DNA of 64,000 bases. Origin: Liquorilactobacillus cacaonum DSM 21116. GTDB taxonomy: Bacteria; Bacillota; Bacilli; Lactobacillales; Lactobacillaceae. The stretch spans positions 46,903 through 110,902 of the forward strand of contig NZ_AYZE01000017.1 in NCBI RefSeq assembly GCF_001436735.1, written 5' to 3'. A program made the translations under genes and the position numbers. Below, one piece after another: positions 8,646-18,255 of the stretch. Within the stretch, counting starts at the first letter, position 1; each line of letters opens with the position of its first letter. The notes below the pieces were generated by a model that was given only the letters and a program-made list of their open reading frames with translations, ran no database searches and was not told the DNA's origin.

Positions 8646-11600
8646 ATGAGCTTGAATTTTATTTTAGGGAACGCAGCAAAAGATCATCAGACTGAATTAG
8701 TTAAACAAATTATTAGAGTAAAGAAAGAAAAAAAGGAAGAAAAAATCTATGTATTGGTCCCTAATCATATCAAGTTTGCCTCAGAAATTTCTATTTTGCA
8801 AAAACTAAGGAGCTTTTATGGTGAAGACAAACATATCTTTGCACAAAATTCACTTCAAGTTTTGTCTTTTTCAAGATTGGCATGGTTTTTTCTAAAAGAC
8901 AGTGAGGTCTATCAAAAAACAAGGCTGTCTAATGCTGGTTTAAATATGCTTGTTTTGAATATTTTAGAAGAAAAAGCTGACGAACTTACTGTTTTTAAGG
9001 GAGAACAAGTACAGCCGGGGTTTGTAAGTGGCGTCGTTTCACAATTAGATGAATTTAGAAAAGGCCAAATTAGTAGTGAAGATCTTGCTTTCTTTGCAGA
9101 ACAAACAGACACTCAAAATGATTTATATGGAAAATTAAAAGATTTACAAGTGATATATAGAGAGTTTGAAAAGAAATTACTTGGAATATACATAGATAGT
9201 AATCAACTACTACGAGAATTAACAAAAAAAATAGCTGAATTAGAGTTAACAAATAGTTGTTTTTTTGTCACGGGTTTTTCACAATTTACAGCTAGTGAGA
9301 AGAACCTAATTGAGATCCTAATCAAAAAGTCACATAAGGTTTTTATTGATTTGGTGCTTGATGAAAAAAGAAAAGTTAATGAGAAAGACAAAAATGATCT
9401 TTATTTTCGTGCCAAGAAACTATATAAACACCTTATTGATTACACTAAACAACAAAATATTAAAAGTCAGGATATCCTTATTTCTGATAATAGAATTAAG
9501 TCAGCAATTCTTTTAGACTTAGAAAAATATTGGACGACATCCCAGCAAAATTTTGAAACAGTTGATTTTAAGAAGGAAAACGAAGGATTAAAAATTTTTG
9601 CGGCAAGTAATCGTTATCTAGAAGTTGAAGAGGTTGCAACAAGAATCAAGCAAAGTGTATTAGAAAAAGGGTATCTTTATTCAGATTTTATAATATTGAC
9701 ACGACATTTAGATTTGTATCGCAATATAATTGCTCCTGTTTTTAAACAATATCAATTGCCATTTTTTATTGATTTGCAAAAAAAGATGACAGATCATCCG
9801 TTTGTTGAATTTATAATTTCTTTGTTTGCGATAGAAAAAAAATATTATCGCTATGACGACGTGATGCGCCTTTTAAAAACTGAATTATTGTTACCTAAAA
9901 TAGATGGGAACTTTTTAGAGGTGGGTAAATATCGAGATTATCTAGACTTAACTGAAAACTTGGTCTTGAAATTTGGTTTTGAGGGTAGTAGTTGGTTACG
10001 TAAGGATGATTGGGTTTATTATCGTTTTTTTGAAGAAGATACAGGAACACAGACTGATAAAGAAATTGAAATTTCAAAAAAAGTTAATGTAATCCGGAAT
10101 CTAATTAAAGAAACATTACCACCATTTTTTGAGCGATTAAAAAAGGCAAAAAAAGGAATTGACGCTGCAAGGATACTTTGTGAGTTTCTAATTGAGACAG
10201 GTGTAACAAAACAATTGTTAGCTTGGCGGGATATATCACTTGAAAAAGGTGATATAGAAGCAGCTTCTAAACCAGAAGAAACATGGAATACTTTTTGTCA
10301 ATTATTAGATGAATATGTTGAATTATTGGGAGAACACGAATTTGACCGAGAACAATTTATAGAGATTTTACAGGAAGGATTTGAAGGGGCGCAATATAGC
10401 CAAGTACCATCTACACTTGATCAAGTAATTGTGTCTGAAAGTGGAATGGTACAAATGAATGATCGTAAAATTACGTTTTTGATTGGTGCTACAGACACAG
10501 TAATGCCGGATAAAATTAGTAATAACAGTATTATTTCTGATGAGGATCGAATATATTTAGAACCAATCTTGAATTCAGAACAGTACTTGGAAGATGATAT
10601 AATGTCGCAGATTGAAGCAGAACCTTATCTGGCTTATTTGAGTTTTATGAGTGCTTCAGAAAAACTCTATATCTCATACCCACTAGCAGATGATACGAAA
10701 GAAAGTTTAAGAATTTCCCCATATGTTGCGAGAATTGCAAGTCATTATAATATTAAAGTGTTGCTTGAAGCCAAGGAGCCACAAGTTGATGATAATGCTG
10801 AATTTGTGTTGCGTCATTATTTGAGTACTCCAAAGATGATGGTCGGAAAGTTAGTTAATATTTTAAGGCAAGCTAGAGAAAGTAAAATGGATATTCCACA
10901 AATTTGGTGGGAAATTCAAAACGTATTAGAGGGAAATCAAAAACAAAAGTCTTTCATAGAAAGAGTGTTATCAAGTTTAAGGTATCAGAATGTTCCTGAA
11001 AAATTGAATTCCGATGTTGCAGATTTGTTATATGGCAAGACAATTAATACTTCAATTTCAAAATTAGAGGAATTTTATGCAAATGAATATGCTTATTTTC
11101 TTAAATATGGGCTTAAGCTTCAAGAAAGAAATATTTTTGAATTGTCTGCTGCGAATACGGGAGAGTTTTTCCATTTAGCAATGGATTCATTAATGAAGAT
11201 GATAAAAGCAGAAAATTTACTTTTAGCAGAAGTTTCAATTGAGCAACTTACTCAAAAAATAAAATTAATTACAACCCAGATTAGAGAATTACCACAGTTT
11301 CAAATATTAAAAAGCACTGAAAGAATGAAGTATCTTGCTAGACAACTGGATGAGACTGTTTTTCAAGTTGCTAGAGCAATACAAAAGCAACAAAGAAGGA
11401 GTACAGCGAAAACAGTAGAAACTGAAGTTTTGTTTGGTCATGTCGGTACAGAAAATGGAATTAAATCACTTGAATTTAACCTTGGTAATGGGCGAAAAGT
11501 TAATGTTCGTGGAAAAATTGACAGGATAGATCGAATTATTGTGAATAATGAAAACTATCTAGGAATTGTTGATTATAAATCTAGTAATCATGTTTTTGAT

Positions 11601-12212
11601 TTTCGAGATGCATATTATGGTCTTGCTTTGCAGATGTTGACATATTTAGATGCTTTGTTACTCAATATTGACAAATTTTCGGCAGAAACAGTTGCAAAAC
11701 CAGCCGGGGCATTGTATATGCATCTTTATAATCCTAAATTAAAGTCAAAAGACATTTTAAAGCAGTCAAAAGAAGAGCTTTGGCTAAAAGCTAATAAATA
11801 TGATGGATTGATTATTTCTGATGAAAATCTACTGCAAGCAATGGACAAGAAACTAGCTGAGGAAAGTAGTGGATATTCAAGCATTTATCCATATAGGAAA
11901 AATAAGACAGGTGGTTTCAAATCAAGCGGAAGACATCAACTAGTGACTTTTGATGAACTAACATTATTGCTACAGTACAATGAAAATTTGATAAAGGAAG
12001 CGGCAAGTAAGATATTGAATGGCGAATTGTCTTTGAATCCTGTTCAATGGCCGAATAAACGAAATGCATTACAATTTTCACCATATAGATCAATTTTTCA
12101 GTTTGATGCAATGCTACCAGAAAATAATTACAAGCAATTATCAAAAATTAAGCCGGAAGAGGTACTCAAGTTAATAGAAGAGAAAGTAGGTAATTTAAAT
12201 GGCAAGGTTTGA
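8646..12212 (+). CDS. rexB: ATP-dependent helicase/nuclease subunit B (RexB)
   Basis: Partner of RexA in the AddAB-type enzyme that resects double-strand breaks for recombination. The C-terminal RecB-type nuclease motif is present (GKIDRID followed by IVDYKSS, residues about 960-985). Two AddB hallmarks are missing: the N-terminal Walker A of Bacillus AddB is replaced by FILGNAAKDHQ, and the cysteines that hold the 4Fe-4S cluster are not seen, both near residue 815 (LEEFYANEYAYF) and near the C-terminus (NALQFSPYRS). Loss of these is a feature of RexB-type subunits. I chose ATG 8646 (AAGGGGGA before it) over the in-frame ATG 8616. It overlaps rexA by 14 bp. Confidence 0.93.
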   Translation: MSLNFILGNAAKDHQTELVKQIIRVKKEKKEEKIYVLVPNHIKFASEISILQKLRSFYGEDKHIFAQNSLQVLSFSRLAWFFLKDSEVYQKTRLSNAGLNMLVLNILEEKADELTVFKGEQVQPGFVSGVVSQLDEFRKGQISSEDLAFFAEQTDTQNDLYGKLKDLQVIYREFEKKLLGIYIDSNQLLRELTKKIAELELTNSCFFVTGFSQFTASEKNLIEILIKKSHKVFIDLVLDEKRKVNEKDKNDLYFRAKKLYKHLIDYTKQQNIKSQDILISDNRIKSAILLDLEKYWTTSQQNFETVDFKKENEGLKIFAASNRYLEVEEVATRIKQSVLEKGYLYSDFIILTRHLDLYRNIIAPVFKQYQLPFFIDLQKKMTDHPFVEFIISLFAIEKKYYRYDDVMRLLKTELLLPKIDGNFLEVGKYRDYLDLTENLVLKFGFEGSSWLRKDDWVYYRFFEEDTGTQTDKEIEISKKVNVIRNLIKETLPPFFERLKKAKKGIDAARILCEFLIETGVTKQLLAWRDISLEKGDIEAASKPEETWNTFCQLLDEYVELLGEHEFDREQFIEILQEGFEGAQYSQVPSTLDQVIVSESGMVQMNDRKITFLIGATDTVMPDKISNNSIISDEDRIYLEPILNSEQYLEDDIMSQIEAEPYLAYLSFMSASEKLYISYPLADDTKESLRISPYVARIASHYNIKVLLEAKEPQVDDNAEFVLRHYLSTPKMMVGKLVNILRQARESKMDIPQIWWEIQNVLEGNQKQKSFIERVLSSLRYQNVPEKLNSDVADLLYGKTINTSISKLEEFYANEYAYFLKYGLKLQERNIFELSAANTGEFFHLAMDSLMKMIKAENLLLAEVSIEQLTQKIKLITTQIRELPQFQILKSTERMKYLARQLDETVFQVARAIQKQQRRSTAKTVETEVLFGHVGTENGIKSLEFNLGNGRKVNVRGKIDRIDRIIVNNENYLGIVDYKSSNHVFDFRDAYYGLALQMLTYLDALLLNIDKFSAETVAKPAGALYMHLYNPKLKSKDILKQSKEELWLKANKYDGLIISDENLLQAMDKKLAEESSGYSSIYPYRKNKTGGFKSSGRHQLVTFDELTLLLQYNENLIKEAASKILNGELSLNPVQWPNKRNALQFSPYRSIFQFDAMLPENNYKQLSKIKPEEVLKLIEEKVGNLNGKV

Positions 12213-15200
12213 ATTTACATCTTCTCAAAAGGATGCAATTACGAGTAGTGGGCAAAATATTCTAGTTGCGGCCTCTGCTGGATCAGGGAAAACACGGGTA
12301 TTGGTAGAACGTGTAATTGCACATGTAAAGCAAGGTGTTGGGATTGATACTATGTTAATAGTGACCTTCACTGAGGCAGCTGCAAAAGAGATGAAAGAAA
12401 GAATACAAAAGGCATTACAGATAGAAATAAGCAATGCCAAAGGTTTAGAGCAGCAATGGTATATTAAACAATTGAATCTGCTAAGTGTGGCTAATATTAG
12501 CACTTTACATGCCTTTTGTTTACGATTAATTGAAAAATATTATTATGTTATCAATTTGGATCCGGTTTTTAGATTATTGACTGATGAAACAGAACGAGTT
12601 TTGCTGCGTGAAGATGTTTGGAGTGATTTACGTGAAGAATATTATGGAAAATCAGATGAAACTTTTGAAAAATTAACGCAAAACTTTTCTGATGATCGTA
12701 GTGATGATGGAATTGCAAAATTAGTTTTTAGGATCTTTGATTTTGCAAGTTCAAATGCAGATTTCAATGGATGGCTTGATAGAATGGGGCAAAGTTATGA
12801 GCTTGATACAGATAATTTAGTTGAGAGCAAAATGTATTCTGAAAAAATTAAGCCAATAATAGCAGAAAACTTGCAACAAGCTAAAAGGGACTTACAAAGA
12901 GCCCTAGAGGTCGGGATGATACAAAGTTTTGATAAATGGGAACCAATTTTAAGGCAGGATATAGCAAATATTGATTGCTTAAAAAATGATTTGGAAATTG
13001 ATACTTGGAATTCATTACGTTTGAAATTGATCAATTTTTCTCTGGAAAAGGCCCCAAGAATGACTAAATTGGATGAATTGCAAAAAAGTGCTAAAGATGA
13101 AATTCTAGGATTAAGGGACGATGTAAAAAAAAGGTTTGCAAAGTTAACGGAAGATTTCTTTTTATTTGATGAAAAAGAACAGTATCGGCTAATGAAAAAT
13201 AGTAAACAGCTTGTTTTGAAGTTAGCAGAAGTAGTTAGAAACTTTGCCAGTGCATTTGCAGAAGCAAAAAAACAGCGACATGTTTTAGATTTCAATGATT
13301 TAGAGCACTTTGCTCTTGCTATTTTGGCTAGCGAAACAGTAGAAGCACAACAAGTTAGGCAAAAATTGAAAAATTATTTCAGTGAGATAATGATTGATGA
13401 ATATCAAGATACCAATCAACTACAAGAAACATTGATTAGCCTTTTAGCAAAAGATTCCCCGGGAAATACATTTATGGTTGGGGATGTTAAACAATCAATT
13501 TATGGATTTCGTTTGGCTGATCCATCAATGTTTATAGAAAAGTATCAAAAATATGGGCAAAATGAAGAAAAGATGGTTGGCGAGGGAAAGAGGGTTATTT
13601 TAGCTGAAAATTTTCGTTCAGTGAAAAATATTACAGCATTTACCAACTTGATTTTTAGACAATTAATGGATCACAGAGTAGGCGAGCTAGATTATGATGA
13701 AGATGCACAATTAAAATTTGGTGCTGAGTATTATCCAGAACTTGATCCAACCGTTGAAATATTAATATATGAGTCTAAAGAAAGTCAAAAAATTTCTGAA
13801 AATACTGATACAGAAGCAATGAAGGAAGATTTTATTCCAGATGATGCAGCACAAGGTCAAATCTTAACAACGATTTTTAAAATTAAACAATTAATTTCGC
13901 AAAAAAAAATGATTTATGATCGTGCATCTGCAGAAATAAGAGAAATGAACTATAGCGACATCGTGTTATTAGTACCAACAAGGAATAATAATTTACTAAT
14001 AATGGATGAATTTCAAAAAGCGGGAGTACCTATTTTTTTAAACGATGCACAAAACTATTTTCAAACAACAGAAATTCAGATAATGCTTGCTTTTTTGAAA
14101 ATTATTGATAACCCATTACAAGATATTCCATTGGTCAGTGTCTTACGTTCACCAATAGTGGGACTAAAAGAAAATGCATTGGCTTATTTAAGAATTACAA
14201 AGCGTACAGGAGATTATTATGGTGCGTTAAAGTTCTTCTTGCAGAATTTTGATGATACTTCAAATAATAATTTTGCTAAAGAAATCTATACAAAAGTGGA
14301 TGCCTTTATGCAATTACTTGCTAATTTAAGAGATATTGCGCGAAAAAATGAGTTAGCTACATTAATTTGGCGAATATATGAAGATACAGGTTTTTTAGAT
14401 TATGTTGGTGGTATGCCAGGAGGATCTCAGAGACAAGCAAATTTACATGCTTTGTATGAGCGAGCAAGCGCATATGAAAAAACAAGTTTTAAGGGCCTTT
14501 TTCAATTTGTTAGGTTTATCGATCGAATGCAAAAGCAAAACCAAGATTTAGCAGAAGCAGTAGTTCAGAAATCTGAAAATGCGGTTCAGGTTATGACAAT
14601 CCATGGAAGTAAAGGATTAGAGTTTCCAGTCGTATTTTTAATGAATGCAAGTCACAAATTTAATGAACAGAGTTTAAAAGAAGATTATTTGTTGGATGTG
14701 CATGACGGAATCGGAATAACATATCTTAATGATGAACGAGTCAAAGAGGAAACACTTCCCAAGATACTGATTAAAGATGTGGCTCAAAAAAAGATGGCTG
14801 CAGAACAAATGAGATTGCTATATGTAGCTTTAACTCGGACAGAGCAGTTATTATATATTGTTGGAACGTACGAAGATAGAAATAAGACAATTGAAAGTTG
14901 GGGAAAGGATATTCAAAATGAGGGTTTTGTTTTGAGCCCAACAATTAGACAACAGACAAAGAATTTTATGGATTGGATAGGAATGTGTATTTCAAGGACC
15001 GATTATGGTAGAAAAATACTTGGTATGGAAACTAAGGCACCCAAGGAGATCTTGGAAGCAGATGTGAGCTTAAAAATTGAGTTCTATGATAATTCAAAAT
15101 TTAATTTAACTGAACTCAATACTAGTGATATGAATGAAGAATTCGAATTGAATGGCAACGAAAAAAATAAGGTGGTTCAAAATGAAATTAAAAAAATAAT

Positions 15201-15936
15201 TGATTTTGAATATCCGGAGCTAGATTTAACGATGACGACAGCATATCAATCTGTTTCAGAAGCTAAAAGAGTATTCACAGATCCTGTAGAGTCTGAACTG
15301 CCGTTTTTGGAGAAATGGGGTAAGAATGTAGTTAAGCGAAATGCAAATAAATTGGTAAATAAAGAATTAAAATTGCCAGCTTTTTATAGTAATGAGACTG
15401 AAGTCACAGCTACACAAGTGGGGACTGCGACGCATCTAATTTTACAAAAGATTAATTTAGAAATACCGATTACAATGGATAATATTAAGTTAACAATAGA
15501 TGATTCAGTTAAAAAAGGTTTAATTTCCCAAAAAGTTGCAGAAAAAATAGAAATAAAACGAATAGAAAAATTCTTTACCAGTTATATAGGGCAGGTATTT
15601 CTACAAGAACCTAAGCAAGTAAAAAGAGAAGTACCGTTTTCAATGTTAATGCCAGTAAAAGAATTATTTCCGGACGTTAGGACCCAAATTTCGGCTGATG
15701 TGCTTATCCATGGAATTGTTGATGTATATTTACAAACAAAAGAGGGAGTGATTTTACTAGACTATAAAACGGATTTTATAATTAAAGGTGACACAAGAAA
15801 AACAAATGAATTGGTTAACCGATATAAGGGACAAATTAAACTTTATGCGACTGCATTGCAAAGTGAGCTCGAACAAAAAATAACACATAAGTATCTGTAT
15901 TTCTTGAGTATTGATGAACTAGTTGAGATTTTCTGA
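12199..15936 (+). CDS. rexA: ATP-dependent helicase/nuclease subunit A (RexA/AddA)
   Basis: Large subunit of the RexAB recombination nuclease: a UvrD/PcrA-like superfamily 1A helicase fused to a RecB-type nuclease. Visible motifs are Walker A AASAGSGKT near residue 28, the helicase motif II IDEYQDTN near 400, motif III GDVKQSIYGFR near 427, the VMTIHGSKGLEFP segment near 805, the motif VI LLYVALTRT near 875, and the nuclease motif ILLDYKTD near 1193. The length of 1245 aa is typical. It starts inside the end of rexB, implying translational coupling. Its last 18 bp overlap the convergent esterase gene. Confidence 0.96.
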   Translation: MARFEFTSSQKDAITSSGQNILVAASAGSGKTRVLVERVIAHVKQGVGIDTMLIVTFTEAAAKEMKERIQKALQIEISNAKGLEQQWYIKQLNLLSVANISTLHAFCLRLIEKYYYVINLDPVFRLLTDETERVLLREDVWSDLREEYYGKSDETFEKLTQNFSDDRSDDGIAKLVFRIFDFASSNADFNGWLDRMGQSYELDTDNLVESKMYSEKIKPIIAENLQQAKRDLQRALEVGMIQSFDKWEPILRQDIANIDCLKNDLEIDTWNSLRLKLINFSLEKAPRMTKLDELQKSAKDEILGLRDDVKKRFAKLTEDFFLFDEKEQYRLMKNSKQLVLKLAEVVRNFASAFAEAKKQRHVLDFNDLEHFALAILASETVEAQQVRQKLKNYFSEIMIDEYQDTNQLQETLISLLAKDSPGNTFMVGDVKQSIYGFRLADPSMFIEKYQKYGQNEEKMVGEGKRVILAENFRSVKNITAFTNLIFRQLMDHRVGELDYDEDAQLKFGAEYYPELDPTVEILIYESKESQKISENTDTEAMKEDFIPDDAAQGQILTTIFKIKQLISQKKMIYDRASAEIREMNYSDIVLLVPTRNNNLLIMDEFQKAGVPIFLNDAQNYFQTTEIQIMLAFLKIIDNPLQDIPLVSVLRSPIVGLKENALAYLRITKRTGDYYGALKFFLQNFDDTSNNNFAKEIYTKVDAFMQLLANLRDIARKNELATLIWRIYEDTGFLDYVGGMPGGSQRQANLHALYERASAYEKTSFKGLFQFVRFIDRMQKQNQDLAEAVVQKSENAVQVMTIHGSKGLEFPVVFLMNASHKFNEQSLKEDYLLDVHDGIGITYLNDERVKEETLPKILIKDVAQKKMAAEQMRLLYVALTRTEQLLYIVGTYEDRNKTIESWGKDIQNEGFVLSPTIRQQTKNFMDWIGMCISRTDYGRKILGMETKAPKEILEADVSLKIEFYDNSKFNLTELNTSDMNEEFELNGNEKNKVVQNEIKKIIDFEYPELDLTMTTAYQSVSEAKRVFTDPVESELPFLEKWGKNVVKRNANKLVNKELKLPAFYSNETEVTATQVGTATHLILQKINLEIPITMDNIKLTIDDSVKKGLISQKVAEKIEIKRIEKFFTSYIGQVFLQEPKQVKREVPFSMLMPVKELFPDVRTQISADVLIHGIVDVYLQTKEGVILLDYKTDFIIKGDTRKTNELVNRYKGQIKLYATALQSELEQKITHKYLYFLSIDELVEIF

Positions 15937-16755
15937 ACTACTAAATTGTTGTAGTAGCCATTCTACTGAAAGGTCAACCCATTTTGCAACATGGTTATCG
16001 ATGTCGGCGGCTCCTTTTTCAAGACGAGCTGTAAGTGAATTAGCTAGTACAGTTCCATGGATGCCAGAAGAAAAAATGTGAGATTCAAAGGGAATTTTAT
16101 TTTTAGCCAGTTGATTGATGTAACCCAGTGTGTTATTTAATGGAACATTTTTGTCTGTATATGAATTCCAGATAAACGTTGGCGGTACTTTGGAGTTGAT
16201 GAGTTTTTGAGTATTTATGAGTTCTGGTATATCAGTTATAGCATCAATTTTGTTAGCATCATCTCGGAAAAAAGTCGTTAAGTCTGTTAGTGGATATGCA
16301 AGAATTTGTGCATTTGGTTGAATATCATCTTTTTTTAATTGAAGTTCACTAGTTAATTTTACAGTTGACCAAGTACCTGATAACGCTGAAACAATATGGC
16401 CACCTGCTGAAAATCCCATTATCGTAATTTTATTTGGATCCTGGTTAAATTTTTTGGAGTTTTTTCGAATAAAGGAAATTGTCATTGCAAGTTCGTGTAA
16501 TGGTTTAGGATAAAGAGGGAGTGTCCCTGTGGAAAGCAGTGAATAGTTTAATGCATAAACATTAAACCCTCGTGACTGAAACGCAAGAGCAGCAAAAGTA
16601 TTTTCACGTTCTGAAAGATGCATAAAACTCCCACCGGCACAGAGTATAATTCCTGGGAAATTTTTATCTTGTGAGGTGATAAGAGGTAAGGTATAGGCTG
16701 TTACAGACACAAAGGTTTCATTAACGAGTGGTATTTTTATTTTTGATATCGACAT
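15919..16755 (-). CDS. Alpha/beta hydrolase, acetyl-esterase (BD-FAE-like) family
   Basis: Cytoplasmic alpha/beta-hydrolase fold esterase of 278 aa. The nucleophile serine lies in GFSAGGH near residue 108, the oxyanion-hole region is ILCAGGSFMH near 37 (in the place of the HGGG motif), and a late GIHGT supplies the likely catalytic histidine near 228. The fold and the order of motifs resemble lactobacillary esterases and BD-FAE-type carbohydrate acetylesterases. The substrate cannot be predicted. It is convergent with rexA, with an 18-bp overlap of the two 3' ends, and divergent from the XRE regulator. Confidence 0.85.
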   Translation of the reverse strand: MSISKIKIPLVNETFVSVTAYTLPLITSQDKNFPGIILCAGGSFMHLSERENTFAALAFQSRGFNVYALNYSLLSTGTLPLYPKPLHELAMTISFIRKNSKKFNQDPNKITIMGFSAGGHIVSALSGTWSTVKLTSELQLKKDDIQPNAQILAYPLTDLTTFFRDDANKIDAITDIPELINTQKLINSKVPPTFIWNSYTDKNVPLNNTLGYINQLAKNKIPFESHIFSSGIHGTVLANSLTARLEKGAADIDNHVAKWVDLSVEWLLQQFSSSENLN

Positions 16756-16849
16756 TTATATCACCAATCTTCCATTAAATTATGGATTTTTAATTATTTT
16801 AGTACTTATGATTTTCTAAGTAAATTAAAATAGCAAAGGAGAGATAAAA

Positions 16850-17287
16850 ATGTTTCCTGAACAATTAAAAGCTTTACGTAAGGGTAGTGGGTATACACTA
16901 TCACAGTTGGCAAATGAATTAAACAAATTAGAATTAGATGACCAGCTAAATGTACATCCTAATTCTGGACCACAAATAGGGAGTTGGGAGCGTGGAATCA
17001 ATACTCCGTCTTATTATGAGGTTATGAAATTAGCAATTTTTTTTGATGTATCAATGGACTTTATTGTAGGTAGAATTAATCAGCAGATTGATATTGAAAA
17101 AATTTTTGCAGCGAATAACAACTTAATTTTTGATGGAAAACACCTTTCAGGAAAAGAACGTGCTGAAAGCTACAATCTCTTAAAGGGTTATTTTGTAGGG
17201 AAAGAAATTAAAATGGGGCAAAGGCAAAGTGAATTGAATAGTCGCGAATACAAGGAAATTTCATTTAGACTTGGAGAAAAAAAGTAG
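16850..17287 (+). CDS. XRE-family helix-turn-helix transcriptional regulator
   Basis: A 145-aa protein with an N-terminal Cro/C1-type helix-turn-helix (about residues 1-75; LKALRKGSGYTLSQLANELN, then GSWERGINTPSYYEVMKLAIFFDVSMDFIVGR). The insertion between the recognition helices (LNVHPNSGPQ) is longer than usual. The C-terminal half has no recognisable domain and is charged. It has AAAGGAGAG as ribosome site and lies divergent from the esterase gene, which it could regulate; that is inference from position only. Confidence 0.85.
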   Translation: MFPEQLKALRKGSGYTLSQLANELNKLELDDQLNVHPNSGPQIGSWERGINTPSYYEVMKLAIFFDVSMDFIVGRINQQIDIEKIFAANNNLIFDGKHLSGKERAESYNLLKGYFVGKEIKMGQRQSELNSREYKEISFRLGEKK

Positions 17288-17383
17288 AGAACTGGAAGGC
17301 CTAACCAAGAAGTTTAATTGAATACTGTAATGTGTTAAGATTAATTCAATTGATAGAATTGTAAATTATAGGGGGATTTGTGG

Positions 17384-18106
17384 TTGGAAATTGTTTCTAA
17401 GTTGTATGGGCCATTTTTTGATGTTGAAAATTGGAAGTTGGTAATTGAATCTGGAAGTGATTGGCTTGTTATTTTATCACTTGCATTAATAGAATGTCTT
17501 CTGTCTGTGGATAATGCCATTGTTTTGGCTGCACAGACAAAGGTTTTACCGACAAAAGAAGAACAAGAAAAATCTTTGTTCTTTGGGTTGTGGGGTGCAT
17601 ATGTTTTTCGGTTTCTAATCATTGGTATTGGAACTTATTTAATTAATTTTTGGGAAATTAAGATAATAGGTGCTGGGTATTTATTTTATTTAGCAGGTTC
17701 GCATTTCTATCATATGTATCATCCAGTAAGTAAGACAAAAAAATCAAAAAAATTGAAATTATTACCTTTATTTTGGTCAGTTGTAATTTCTATTGAATTA
17801 ATGGATATTGTGTTTTCAATTGATTCTGTATTGGCTTCGCTAGCAATTTCTACGAATCCTGTAATTGTTTTAATAGGTGGGATGATTGGAATCTTATGCA
17901 TGCGCGGAATTGCAGAAATAATTATCAAGTTGATGGAAATTATTCCAGAACTTGAAGTAATGGCATATGCTTTAATTGGTTTAATTGCAATAAAACTATT
18001 TATTTCGATTCCAATGATAGATATTGAGATACCTGCACCATTATTTGCGGGAATTGTTTTATTAGCAATTATTATCACATTTATTGTGAATCGAGTGCGT
18101 AGATAA
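17384..18106 (+). CDS. TerC family integral membrane protein (YkoY/YceF-like)
   Basis: A polytopic membrane protein of about 240 aa with at least six hydrophobic segments and the TerC hallmarks: the acidic ECLLSVDNAIVLA motif in the first third and the repeated IELMDIVFSIDSVLA motif in the second half, where paired acidic residues sit inside membrane helices. Bacillus homologues export manganese, but the yybP-ykoY manganese riboswitch that often precedes them is not seen here. I prefer the TTG at 17384, 8 bases after GGGGG; a TTG at 17378 is in frame but too close to that site. Confidence 0.88.
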   Translation: MEIVSKLYGPFFDVENWKLVIESGSDWLVILSLALIECLLSVDNAIVLAAQTKVLPTKEEQEKSLFFGLWGAYVFRFLIIGIGTYLINFWEIKIIGAGYLFYLAGSHFYHMYHPVSKTKKSKKLKLLPLFWSVVISIELMDIVFSIDSVLASLAISTNPVIVLIGGMIGILCMRGIAEIIIKLMEIIPELEVMAYALIGLIAIKLFISIPMIDIEIPAPLFAGIVLLAIIITFIVNRVRR

Positions 18107-18123
18107 AAATATTTATAATTAGT

Positions 18124-18164
18124 AAGGAGTTTGGGGTGAGTATTTTGCCTTGAACTCTTTTTAT
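18124..18164 (+). terminator. Intrinsic terminator of the terC-family gene
   Basis: AAGGAGTTTGGGG pairs with CCTTGAACTCTTT (GU pairs included) around a loop of about 10 bases, followed by TTTTATTTG. It separates terC from the preQ1-controlled queT unit. Confidence 0.65.
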
Positions 18165-18177
18165 TTGTCTAAATTTT

Positions 18178-18186
18178 TGGTACAAT
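18178..18186 (+). promoter_or_regulatory. Extended -10 promoter element of queT
   Basis: TGGTACAAT fits an extended -10 element (TGN then TACAAT). It lies 16 bases before the preQ1 aptamer, so the aptamer would be at the 5' end of the transcript. No strong -35 is present. Confidence 0.55.
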
Positions 18187-18201
18187 CATAAGCAGTGTCA
18201 A

Positions 18202-18246
18202 TGGTGGTTCGCAAAAATCCCACCAAATAAAAAACTAGAAAGAGGT
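18202..18246 (+). ncRNA. preQ1-I-type riboswitch controlling queT
   Basis: A compact hairpin TGGTGG (18202-18207) / CCACCA (18220-18225) encloses a 12-base loop that begins TTCGC and ends TC, then an A-rich tail ATAAAAAACTAG leads straight into the AGAGG ribosome site at 18241-18245. The GGTTC start, loop length and the ATAAAAAACTA tail match the class I preQ1 aptamer of Bacillus queC (the tail is identical over 11 bases). The exact pseudoknot pairs of this variant were not resolved by eye. The closeness to the ribosome site suggests translational control: preQ1 binding should reduce QueT synthesis. The downstream gene is a queuosine precursor transporter, which supports the call. Confidence 0.85.
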
Positions 18247-18255
18247 ACTACTTAG

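Noticed and set aside
12795-13295. A 166-codon open frame on the minus strand within rexA
   Set aside because: It lies fully inside rexA, opposite well-conserved helicase sequence, with no ribosome site; low-complexity F/S/K-rich translation typical of antisense shadows in AT-rich genes.
17288-17383. A yybP-ykoY manganese riboswitch upstream of the terC-family gene
   Set aside because: The short AT-rich leader lacks the conserved GC-rich stems of that riboswitch.
17719-18078. A 119-codon minus-strand open frame opposite the terC-family gene
   Set aside because: Isoleucine-rich shadow of a membrane protein gene on the other strand, without a ribosome site.
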